Positions 1 to 4,510 of a stretch of 5,316 nt of DNA are shown in pieces. The notes beneath the pieces are model-generated. The model saw only the letters and a list, made by a program, of their open reading frames with translations, was not told the origin of the DNA and did no database searches. The number at the start of each line of letters is the position of its first letter. The first letter of the stretch is position 1. Where the stretch lies: assembly GCA_025356505.1 (NCBI GenBank), contig JANXSV010000149.1:1-5316 (forward strand), given 5' to 3'. This DNA is from Methylovirgula sp. GTDB lineage: Bacteria; Pseudomonadota; Alphaproteobacteria; Rhizobiales; Beijerinckiaceae. The position numbers and the translations under genes are program-made.

Positions 1-388
1 CGAGGTCCTGAGCGATGTGATCGATGAAAAACCTTTCAACCGAGGACTGGCGCAAGTTGAATAAAATCAACGTCGGCCCCGGTCCGGCATAGTCAAAATT
101 TTTGGCCCAACGATCATAGCACAGGACGTCAATATCAGGACAATTGTCCCGCAAAAGATGCGCCATGCACTCACGCAGCAGCCGCATTTCATCAAAGAGA
201 AACAGCGTTATGCGATGATCTGCTCCATGGGCAGAGGCGTTGGCATGGATCGGCTCTGTGGGAACGGCAGCGGCACGGTGGCCATTGATGGTGTGGCTGA
301 AGCTCTTGCCAAAATGTTGGCTCAAGGGATCTGTACGGCTGCTCAAAGGACTTTTTGACGTGCTGTCCTCAGCGAAAGACCTTCGCAC
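1..388 (-). CDS. Partial response-regulator-like protein with pseudo-receiver domain
   Basis: The reading frame is open from the left edge up to a TGA at about 476-478 and contains no in-frame ATG before the receiver domain. GTG at 386-388 is a conservative start. TTG at 425-427, preceded by AAGAAAGAG, is a real alternative. From about base 214 leftwards the protein reads RITLFLFDEMRLLRECMAHL, then a segment with PDIDVL, then PTLILFNLRQSSVER. This is the beta1-alpha1-beta2-beta3 layout of a receiver (REC) domain. The acidic pair is DE in FDEM. The phospho-acceptor should sit about 45 residues later, where the sequence has Asn (LFNL), so phosphorylation there is unlikely. About 58 residues of low-complexity N-terminal extension precede the domain. 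The output domain lies outside the window. A LuxR/CsgD-like helix-turn-helix is a reasonable guess given the curlin genes nearby, but it is not seen. Confidence 0.7.
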   Translation of the reverse strand, partial: MRRSFAEDSTSKSPLSSRTDPLSQHFGKSFSHTINGHRAAAVPTEPIHANASAHGADHRITLFLFDEMRLLRECMAHLLRDNCPDIDVLCYDRWAKNFDYAGPGPTLILFNLRQSSVERFFIDHIAQDL

Positions 389-509
389 CCGGATTTGTTC
401 AAGCCGGGGAGGCGCTCTAAAACTCAAAACTCTTTCTTGCAACTTTAACAACGCAGCACACTCCACAAGAAAAAATCATGGGATCAATACTTTTTGTTGC
501 AATGCAAAG

Positions 510-539
510 TTGAATGAAAAGTTTTTATACTTGAATAAT
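510..539 (+). promoter_or_regulatory. Candidate sigma-70-type promoter
   Basis: TTGAAT at 510-515 and AATAAT at 534-539 are separated by 18 bases in an AT-rich stretch. Both hexamers are close to the TTGACA/TATAAT consensus. An overlapping TATACT at 526-531 lacks a partner at normal spacing. No gene starts within 500 bases downstream, so it would drive either a long porin leader or a short RNA ending near 756. Sequence resemblance only; AT-rich DNA gives such matches by chance. Confidence 0.25.
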
Positions 540-581
540 ACTCTGAAAAATTACCCGCAAATTCCACGCCATAATTTGCCG

Positions 582-599
582 CGTCACAATCAGGTGACG
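582..599. promoter_or_regulatory. Inverted repeat CGTCAC-N6-GTGACG, operator-like
   Basis: CGTCAC at 582-587 and GTGACG at 594-599 are perfect 6-base arms around a 6-base spacer. Arm and spacer lengths suit a dimeric helix-turn-helix protein. A related GTCACAATGA is present near 783-792. No specific regulator can be named. Confidence 0.35.
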
Positions 600-683
600 G
601 CACCGACAAGGGTTATGGAATTTCATACGGAAGCAAAGAATTACCGCATAATTACGATTAAGTCAATCTTTTTAATAGGTTGG

Positions 684-701
684 AATGTTAGCGCCAACAT
701 T
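684..701. promoter_or_regulatory. Interrupted palindrome AATGTT-AGCGCC-AACATT
   Basis: AATGTT (684-689) and AACATT (696-701) form a perfect 6-base inverted repeat around a centre that itself contains GCGC, so the site is almost symmetric over 18 bases. A second overlapping arm pair, TTGG (680-683) and CCAA (694-697), is also present. It lies in the gap between regulator and porin and looks like a protein-binding site more than a stable RNA hairpin. Confidence 0.35.
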
Positions 702-722
702 TAGCGAGCATATTGTCGCGCG

Positions 723-756
723 GGCGCAAAACCCCAGCGCTGGTCTACGCCTTTTT
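723..756 (+). terminator. Terminator-like hairpin without an upstream gene
   Basis: GGCG (723-726) pairs with CGCC (748-751), directly followed by TTTTT (752-756). The enclosed stretch contains the perfect 10-base palindrome CCAGCGCTGG (734-743). The form is that of a weak intrinsic terminator reading on the plus strand. No plus-strand gene ends nearby, so it may end a short non-coding transcript or a leader of the porin mRNA. The outer stem is only 4 bp, so the call is weak. Confidence 0.3.
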
Positions 757-884
757 AGGGACTCCCTGCGTGCCTGTAATTATGTCACAATGAATAAATC
801 TAAGTCGGCCAAAGCAGTCAAAGCTGGTCGAATTTAGTTTGCGGTTGCGTGTACAGCCGTCAATTGTTTTGTATTCGTCGGATT

Positions 885-926
885 AAATGCAACTCTGGCG
901 GTAAATTTTCCGATTTCGTTGCATTT
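885..926. repeat. 9-base inverted repeat AAATGCAAC / GTTGCATTT
   Basis: AAATGCAAC at 885-893 and its exact reverse complement GTTGCATTT at 918-926 flank 24 bases. The site lies 120-165 bases before the porin start, a usual distance for an activator or repressor site. The core GTTGCA also occurs at 496-501 and, inverted, at 438-443. At 497-507 the sequence TTGCA-A-TGCAA is a perfect 11-base palindrome. This suggests one regulator acting at both ends of the intergenic region. Confidence 0.45.
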
Positions 927-1047
927 TTGTAACATGTCGAAGCAAATTAAGTCATTTAACGTAATTGAATTCGTGTAACGCCGAAAATTCTGTAAGCTTA
1001 TTAAATAAGACTTGTGTCTTTGTCATGTCATCCCATTCCGGAGCAGG

Positions 1048-2460
1048 ATGCTGAAACGTCTAACATCTCAGGGGCAGCGCCTCCTCCAGCATTATCGAGC
1101 TTTCATGAGTTTGCCGGTGATGCTGTTGGCTAGTGCGTTTGACGCGCCGACCCTACATGCCGCCGATGCGCCGTCTGGTGCTTTCACAAAAAACCCCGGC
1201 AGCGCCAATATTGTGCAAGTGCTCCAGACCTGCCCCGCTTATGGCTACGGCTTCTTTCAAATTCCTGCGTCTCAGACATGCGTGAAGATCGGACTTGATC
1301 TTCTGTTTGAAACGAAAGTGGATTTGGTCGGGTCAGACCTTAACGTTCAAACCCAGCGCATTGTCGGTGACGGGTCGCCCACGCCGTCCGTGCCGGTGCT
1401 GCTGTTTCAGAAACTGGATTTGAAAAATAGCGCCAATCATCTGGTGCCGCGCACCAACGGGCAGATCAATCTTACGACTATAACGCCGTCAGATTACGGG
1501 CCTGTCGTCACGTTTATCAGTCTGCAACCCAATGTCGACGTCGCTGTGTTTGATCAGAGGTTCAAGATCACCAATTCGAATTCCATCTCGTTGGATCAAG
1601 CCTGGGTTCAATTTGCCGGTTTCACTGCTGGACGGCACCGTTCGTTTTTCGATGTGCCACAGCTTGGTTACGGCTATGCCGGCGGCTATTCTTCCGGTGT
1701 AAATCTAAATGTGCTGGCCTTTACCAAAACCTTCGGGGATAGCACGGCGGTGACGCTGTCGCTGGAGGACGCTGCTGCGAGGGCGCAGGTGGATGGCGTC
1801 ATCAGCGGTGGAGGCGGTGTGCGCGCGCCTGATGTGGTTGGCAAAATACGTTACGAGCCGGAGTGGGGTGCGCTGCAGATTTCCGCTGCTGTGCACCAAA
1901 ATACGGATGGCACCGCATCCACCTGTTGCAATGCCGCCTCGCATCCTGAGGAAGGCTATGCCGTCTCAGGCAGTTTCGAATGGCGTACCAAATGGAGCGA
2001 CATTTTTGGTCCTGCGGCGGGTGAAACCTATGGAAGAATCCTTGTGTCCGGCGCACATGCGCGCGGAGCCTTGAGCTATCTCGGCGCGCCATTTTTCGCT
2101 TCAGATTATGTTGCCGGTGCAAACGGAAGATTGCGGCTGTCTGCAGGCAGTTCCGGCTTGGTATCTTACGAGCATCTATGGACGCCGAATTTTAAAACCA
2201 CTTCAACCGTCTCTATCTATGCCCTGCATTCTGCGAGCGACACGTCTTTGATTGGCGGTTTGCCGTTCAACTTTGATTACAGGGTCAGGGGATGGCAGGC
2301 GCAGATGGGTGCGGAATATATGCCGATTTCGAATCTCTCGTTCGGGTCCGAGGTGAGCTATAGCCGCGATCACGCGTCAGGCAGCTATGCCGGCGTCGCC
2401 GCAACACCCGTTAAAGTCGGCGTTTGGGGCATGTATTTCTACATTCGCCGCAGGATTTAG
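1048..2460 (+). CDS. Porin_2 family outer-membrane porin
   Basis: A 470-residue porin of the alphaproteobacterial Porin_2 (Omp2b-like) family, expected to form a 16-strand beta-barrel for passive diffusion of small solutes across the outer membrane. The ATG at 1048 is chosen because GGAGCAGG lies just before it and a signal peptide follows: basic MLKRLTSQGQR, then the hydrophobic FMSLPVMLLASAF and a cleavage site near LHAADA. An upstream TTG at 1012 would only add 12 residues without a signal function. After the signal come the family hallmarks CPAYGYGFFQIPASQTCVKI (a Cys pair in the N-terminal constriction segment) and, further in, LDQAWVQFAGFTAGRHRSFF. The rest alternates polar and hydrophobic residues like barrel strands. 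The protein ends in RRRI instead of the usual final Phe of outer-membrane barrels. It converges on the curlin gene at 2478-2984, with 17 bases between the stop codons. Confidence 0.9.
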   Translation: MLKRLTSQGQRLLQHYRAFMSLPVMLLASAFDAPTLHAADAPSGAFTKNPGSANIVQVLQTCPAYGYGFFQIPASQTCVKIGLDLLFETKVDLVGSDLNVQTQRIVGDGSPTPSVPVLLFQKLDLKNSANHLVPRTNGQINLTTITPSDYGPVVTFISLQPNVDVAVFDQRFKITNSNSISLDQAWVQFAGFTAGRHRSFFDVPQLGYGYAGGYSSGVNLNVLAFTKTFGDSTAVTLSLEDAAARAQVDGVISGGGGVRAPDVVGKIRYEPEWGALQISAAVHQNTDGTASTCCNAASHPEEGYAVSGSFEWRTKWSDIFGPAAGETYGRILVSGAHARGALSYLGAPFFASDYVAGANGRLRLSAGSSGLVSYEHLWTPNFKTTSTVSIYALHSASDTSLIGGLPFNFDYRVRGWQAQMGAEYMPISNLSFGSEVSYSRDHASGSYAGVAATPVKVGVWGMYFYIRRRI

Positions 2461-2490
2461 CGCGCTTTTCAGGCGGCTTAATGTGCGCGC
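2460..2490. terminator. GC inverted repeat spanning two convergent stop codons
   Basis: GCGCGC at 2460-2465 and GCGCGC at 2485-2490 are complementary and enclose both stops of the convergent genes. A hairpin with a 6 bp stem could slow transcription from either side. There is no clean T-run, so an intrinsic terminator is not well supported. Confidence 0.2.
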
Positions 2491-2984
2491 CCCATTACCC
2501 CGATGCTTGGCGCAAACGGCGTGAGTGAGATTAGGCTCAGGCCGCCGGTTTGATAAACAGTCGCGTAGTTGATTGCATTGGGATCGGTGATCGTCATATG
2601 GCTGATTGTGGAGCCGATTTGGCTTACCGTGGTCTCGGTCTGCGCGGATTGCCGTAGGGCAAGTGCATTTGCGCTGAGCCGCGAGCCTCGCTGGGTGATG
2701 TTAGCGAGATTTTCAATGCCGTTTTGCAAGGCTGACAGGCTGTTGGCTTCGCCCTCCTGCCGAATGCTCATGCCGTTCATTCGACCGGACTGAGTTACTT
2801 TCAGCCTATTCACCGGATCATTTTGCACGGCGCTCAAAATATTGAGCTGACTCTCTTGAACGATTGTCACATCAGCCGCTGAAGCCACTGGCGCAAAAAA
2901 GGCCTGAGCGCCCGCAAAGGCGAGGCCGCTAACTATGCCGATGAGCGTGTGGCAGCGTGATTTAAACATCTTGGAAGCGGGCAT
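2478..2984 (-). CDS. Curlin-repeat secreted protein (CsgA/CsgB family), 168 aa
   Basis: An exported curli-type subunit. ATG at 2982-2984 is preceded by GGAG at a good distance. The next in-frame ATG (2967-2969) has a poorer site. Residues 1-36 form a signal peptide: basic start, hydrophobic LIGIVSGLAFAGAQAFFAPV, cleavage at ASA/AD. Mature residues 39-101 carry six consecutive 11-residue units with Gln at 43, 54, 65, 76, 87 and 98 and Asn five residues later at 48, 59, 70, 81 and 92, e.g. KVTQSGRMNG and SIRQEGEANS. This is the curlin half-repeat that forms one beta-arch of a solenoid. From about 103 the spacing loosens (LALRQSA, TVSQIGS), and residues 134-168 have no repeat. E. coli CsgA and CsgB are about 150 residues, so length is normal. 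The non-repeat tail and less polar repeats favour a CsgB-like nucleator or second subunit, but A versus B cannot be settled. It follows the 3018-3296 gene by 33 bases, so the two are probably co-transcribed. Confidence 0.85.
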   Translation of the reverse strand: MPASKMFKSRCHTLIGIVSGLAFAGAQAFFAPVASAADVTIVQESQLNILSAVQNDPVNRLKVTQSGRMNGMSIRQEGEANSLSALQNGIENLANITQRGSRLSANALALRQSAQTETTVSQIGSTISHMTITDPNAINYATVYQTGGLSLISLTPFAPSIGVMGRAH

Positions 2985-3017
2985 GATGAAACTCCATTAA
3001 ACGTCTGTGTTGCGGCC

Positions 3018-3296
3018 TCATGACCCGCCGCAGGTGTGATCTGCCGGCAAGCGGTAGCCGTCGCGAAAATCTCCGTGTCCGCAAGTTAGGGCGGTGGTGT
3101 TTTGTCCTGGTCTGCCGAAAAATTTGTAGCCGGGCGTCACGTAAAATTGTGGCGTACGAGATATGGCTTTCGCCCGGACCCCGACAGCCAAAGCGGCGGG
3201 ATGATGTTGCGAAGGATAGACCGGCGCGGCGCCGCGGGGCACGAATGATGATCCTGCGGTGATAAGTGTGAGCATCATTATCGCAGCGCGTTGCAT
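3018..3296 (-). CDS. Small secreted protein of unknown function, 92 aa
   Basis: I do not recognise this protein. ATG at 3294-3296 follows GTGAGGATGTTTC, a good ribosome site, which supports it over an overlapping longer frame (2962-3309). The N-terminus MQRAAIMMLTLITAGSSF is a signal-peptide-like segment with one Arg and a hydrophobic core; the cleavage site is unclear, possibly after RGAA near residue 24. The mature part is rich in Pro, Gly and aromatic residues (TPQFYVTPGYKFFGRPGQN) and has two Cys near the C-terminus, TCGHGDF and HTCGGS, able to form a disulfide in the periplasm. There are no curlin repeats and no resemblance I can see to CsgC, CsgE, CsgF or CsgH. It is the first gene of the minus-strand pair, 33 bases ahead of the curlin gene, so an accessory role such as chaperone, cap or matrix partner is possible but only inferred. 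Confidence 0.65.
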   Translation of the reverse strand: MQRAAIMMLTLITAGSSFVPRGAAPVYPSQHHPAALAVGVRAKAISRTPQFYVTPGYKFFGRPGQNTTALTCGHGDFRDGYRLPADHTCGGS

Positions 3297-3351
3297 GAAA
3301 CATCCTCACCTGAAGCCAGACCGGTTTGCGTCGCTCACCTCGTTAAAGGCC

Positions 3352-3378
3352 CGTATAAACGGCCGGTTTGGTTGCCAA
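3352..3378 (-). promoter_or_regulatory. Candidate promoter of the minus-strand curlin operon
   Basis: Read on the minus strand, TTGGCA (3378-3373) is five of six to the -35 consensus, and TATACG (3357-3352) is a fair -10. The spacer is 15 bases, shorter than ideal. It would place the transcript start about 45-50 bases before the ATG at 3296. TTGG-TTG-CCAA at 3368-3378 overlaps the -35 and could be an operator. Confidence 0.3.
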
Positions 3379-3415
3379 TCTAGGAAATGCCCTGTGCAGC
3401 AGTAAGCTGATCTAT

Positions 3416-3520
3416 CGGACTAAGCTTGCGTCATGAAGCGGAGGCTGCGACGTAAGCCTTTTAGGCAAAAGGGGAGCCGGGCGCGGTTTAAAGCGACGCC
3501 GTAACGTCTGGCTTAGTCCG
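3416..3520. repeat. Element bounded by perfect 10-base inverted repeat
   Basis: CGGACTAAGC at 3416-3425 is the exact reverse complement of GCTTAGTCCG at 3511-3520, enclosing 85 bases. Inside lies a hairpin CCTTTT-AGGC-AAAAGG (3457-3472) with a perfect 6 bp stem, and GCGACG occurs twice. No target-site duplication is evident on the flanks. It could be a small palindromic insertion, a structured RNA or paired binding sites for a looping regulator. Confidence 0.4.
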
Positions 3521-3529
3521 AACTGAATA

Positions 3530-3580
3530 CGCAAAAGCGCGAGGTGGGCGCAAAAGCGCAACATGCCTGCGCTAAAGCGG
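3530..3580. repeat. Three helically phased CGC-WAAA-GCG boxes
   Basis: CGCAAAAGCGC occurs at 3530-3540 and again, identical, at 3549-3559. CGCTAAAGCGG follows at 3570-3580. Start-to-start steps are 19 and 21 bases, close to two turns of B-DNA, so all three present the same face. Each has inverted arms CGC and GCG around a W-A-A-A centre. A partial copy, TTTAAAGCG, lies at 3487-3495. The array lies 234 bases before the 3296 start and 270 bases before the 3850 start, so it may serve both operons. Confidence 0.5.
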
Positions 3581-3600
3581 TAGAGGGGCAAACTAGCCTT

Positions 3601-3636
3601 CCAGAATACTCGCCAGAAACCCCGCCAGAATACCTC
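3601..3636. repeat. Three 12-base tandem repeats CCAGAAtac...
   Basis: CCAGAATACTCG (3601-3612), CCAGAAACCCCG (3613-3624) and CCAGAATACCTC (3625-3636) follow each other at exactly 12 bases with CCAGAA invariant. They start 21 bases after the CGC-N4-GCG array and are not coding. A cluster of binding sites or a small variable-number repeat are both possible. Confidence 0.45.
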
Positions 3637-3849
3637 CGAAGTGTTTCAAAGGGCGTATGACGACATTGTTTGCCATAGGGACGGGGGAAGTTTGCCGCCG
3701 TCTGCCCTTGTTGGCTTAAGCACAATGCAGGAATTTTGATTTTCCCAGGGCTTTCATAAGGTTTTGTGGTCTTCCGGCGGGGGGCTCAAAAGAACCCATG
3801 CCCGAAAGCTGGAACGCAGTACCACCAACCCGAACCAATGGAGGAAGTC

Positions 3850-4113
3850 ATGAAACTACGTCTCGGTCTCGTCACCTTTGTCGCCGCCTCAACCCTGTCT
3901 TTTGCTGCTTTTGCCGGCAATACAGCCATCGTCATTCAAGAAGGCGGGCACAACTCGTCTTCCGTGACCCAGGATGGCAATCACAACACTGCCATGGTCT
4001 GGCAGGAGGGCCACTCGAACCGTTCCACCATCAATCAGGATGGCAACCATAACCTTGCCGGAGTTTATCAGGATGGCCACCGGAACCATTCGAGCATCAC
4101 TCAGACTCCCTGA
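3850..4113 (+). CDS. Miniature histidine-bearing curlin (CsgA-type), 87 aa
   Basis: An exported amyloid subunit of the curli family in very short form. ATG at 3850-3852 follows GGAGGAAGTC, a near-perfect ribosome site, and starts a clear signal peptide (MKLRLGLVTFVAASTLSFAAFA, cut after residue 22), so the longer frame from 3766 is not the real start. The whole mature part is repeat: Gln at 30, 41, 52, 63, 74 and 85, exactly 11 apart, with Gly at +2 and Asn at +5 (35, 46, 57, 68, 79). Units alternate between QxGxHN and QxGHxN, e.g. QDGNHN and QEGHSN. That is the S/T-x-x-Q-x-G-x-x-N curlin motif in five half-repeats plus one Gln, about half the size of E. coli CsgA. Six His lie in the turn positions and would line up along one edge of the fibre. 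It is first in a three-gene run (69 bases to the next gene). A-type fibre subunit is the best reading. Confidence 0.88.
   Translation: MKLRLGLVTFVAASTLSFAAFAGNTAIVIQEGGHNSSSVTQDGNHNTAMVWQEGHSNRSTINQDGNHNLAGVYQDGHRNHSSITQTP
3937..4104 (+). repeat. Coding 33-base tandem repeats of the miniature curlin
   Basis: Five successive 33-base units encode the 11-residue half-repeats, starting at codon Gln30 and ending with the sixth Gln codon (Gln85). The segment caggatggc recurs exactly in units 2, 4 and 5 (3971-3979, 4037-4045, 4070-4078), while unit 3 has caggagggc. The DNA-level likeness suggests growth by duplication of the unit and allows further gain or loss. Confidence 0.7.
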
Positions 4114-4182
4114 GCATTTCGCGCTCCGCGCCGGTCTTTATTGGCTGGCTCGGAGCTCTGCCATTACATTAGGGAGGTTGCC

Positions 4183-4461
4183 ATGAAAAAAATCATGCTT
4201 GCAGCGCTTTGTTCCGCGACTGCTTTTGTTGGGCTACCCGCGCAAGCGGCTACCGTTACCATCGTGCAGACTCTGCCGGTCAATATCGCCGTTAATATCG
4301 GCATGGGTAATCAGAGCGCTTCAATCACCCAAAGCGGCATCCTCAACGCTGCCCGATCGGCTCAGATTGCTCTGCCTGGTACGAGTGTCTCGACTACAAT
4401 CACGCAAAGCGGCTTCACCAATTCTGCCAAGGTATTTCAGCATCACCTGCACTTGCCGTGA
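4183..4461 (+). CDS. Curlin-repeat secreted protein, 92 aa
   Basis: Second gene of the plus-strand run. ATG at 4183-4185 follows GGGAGG at good spacing and begins a typical signal peptide (MKKIMLAALCSATAFVGLPAQA, cut after residue 22), so an upstream in-frame start at 4141 is not needed. The mature part is a looser curlin: VTIVQTLPVN (Gln29/Asn34), SITQSGILNA (Gln50/Asn55), Gln61, TTITQSGFTN (Gln75/Asn80) and Gln86. Steps of 11 between Gln50-61 and Gln75-86 are kept, but the unit between 61 and 75 is longer, and Asn-Gly rich NIGMGNQS replaces one unit. It ends FQHHLHLP, with three His. The protein is more hydrophobic than the 3850-4113 product, as nucleators or minor subunits tend to be. It starts 69 bases after the first gene and ends 49 bases before the third, with no terminator in between. 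A CsgB-like role is possible, not proven. Confidence 0.8.
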   Translation: MKKIMLAALCSATAFVGLPAQAATVTIVQTLPVNIAVNIGMGNQSASITQSGILNAARSAQIALPGTSVSTTITQSGFTNSAKVFQHHLHLP

Positions 4462-4510
4462 GCCAGCAGCACAAGGCGCAGGCCGCCGTTTCCAACGCGA
4501 GGATACCGCT

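Larger units (their letters stand above)
389..1047. other. Long AT-rich intergenic region between divergent regulator and porin genes
   Basis: I find no convincing gene here. The one open frame that crosses the left part (to about 704, plus strand) has no domain, signal peptide or ribosome site and overlaps the regulator antisense. The region is clearly more AT-rich than its flanks and holds inverted repeats (497-507, 582-599, 684-701, 885-926), a promoter-like pair (510-539) and a terminator-like hairpin (723-756). Length and content suit a divergent control region plus possibly a small RNA. Confidence 0.6.
3297..3849. promoter_or_regulatory. 553-base divergent control region between two curlin operons
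   Basis: No gene is supported here; the open frame on the minus strand at 3513-3725 has no signal peptide, domain or ribosome site. The region separates two operons that start in opposite directions and is dense in short repeats: CCGGTTTG twice (3321-3328 and 3363-3370, 42 bases apart), a 10-base inverted repeat (3416-3425/3511-3520), three CGC-N4-GCG boxes (3530-3579), three 12-base tandem repeats (3601-3636) and GTTTGCC twice (3668-3674, 3690-3696) with an inverted copy GGCAAAC at 3587-3593. Such a long, site-rich gap resembles the large csgD-csgB control regions of enteric bacteria in form only. Confidence 0.6.

Noticed and set aside
240..704. Open plus-strand frame of 154 codons
   Set aside because: It overlaps the regulator antisense and then AT-rich intergenic DNA; no ribosome site, signal or domain.
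2962..3309. 115-codon minus frame overlapping the small secreted protein
   Set aside because: It overlaps both neighbours, is Arg/His-rich as expected of an out-of-frame read, and lacks the ribosome site and signal peptide that the 3018-3296 frame has.
3601..3636. CRISPR-like repeats
   Set aside because: Units of 12 bases are contiguous without spacers and there are no cas genes.
3513..3725. 70-codon minus frame in the divergent control region
   Set aside because: It coincides with non-coding repeats, has no ribosome site and no recognisable sequence.
3710..3729. TTGGC...ATGCA as a sigma-54 promoter
   Set aside because: The GG-to-GC distance is 12 bases instead of the required 10.
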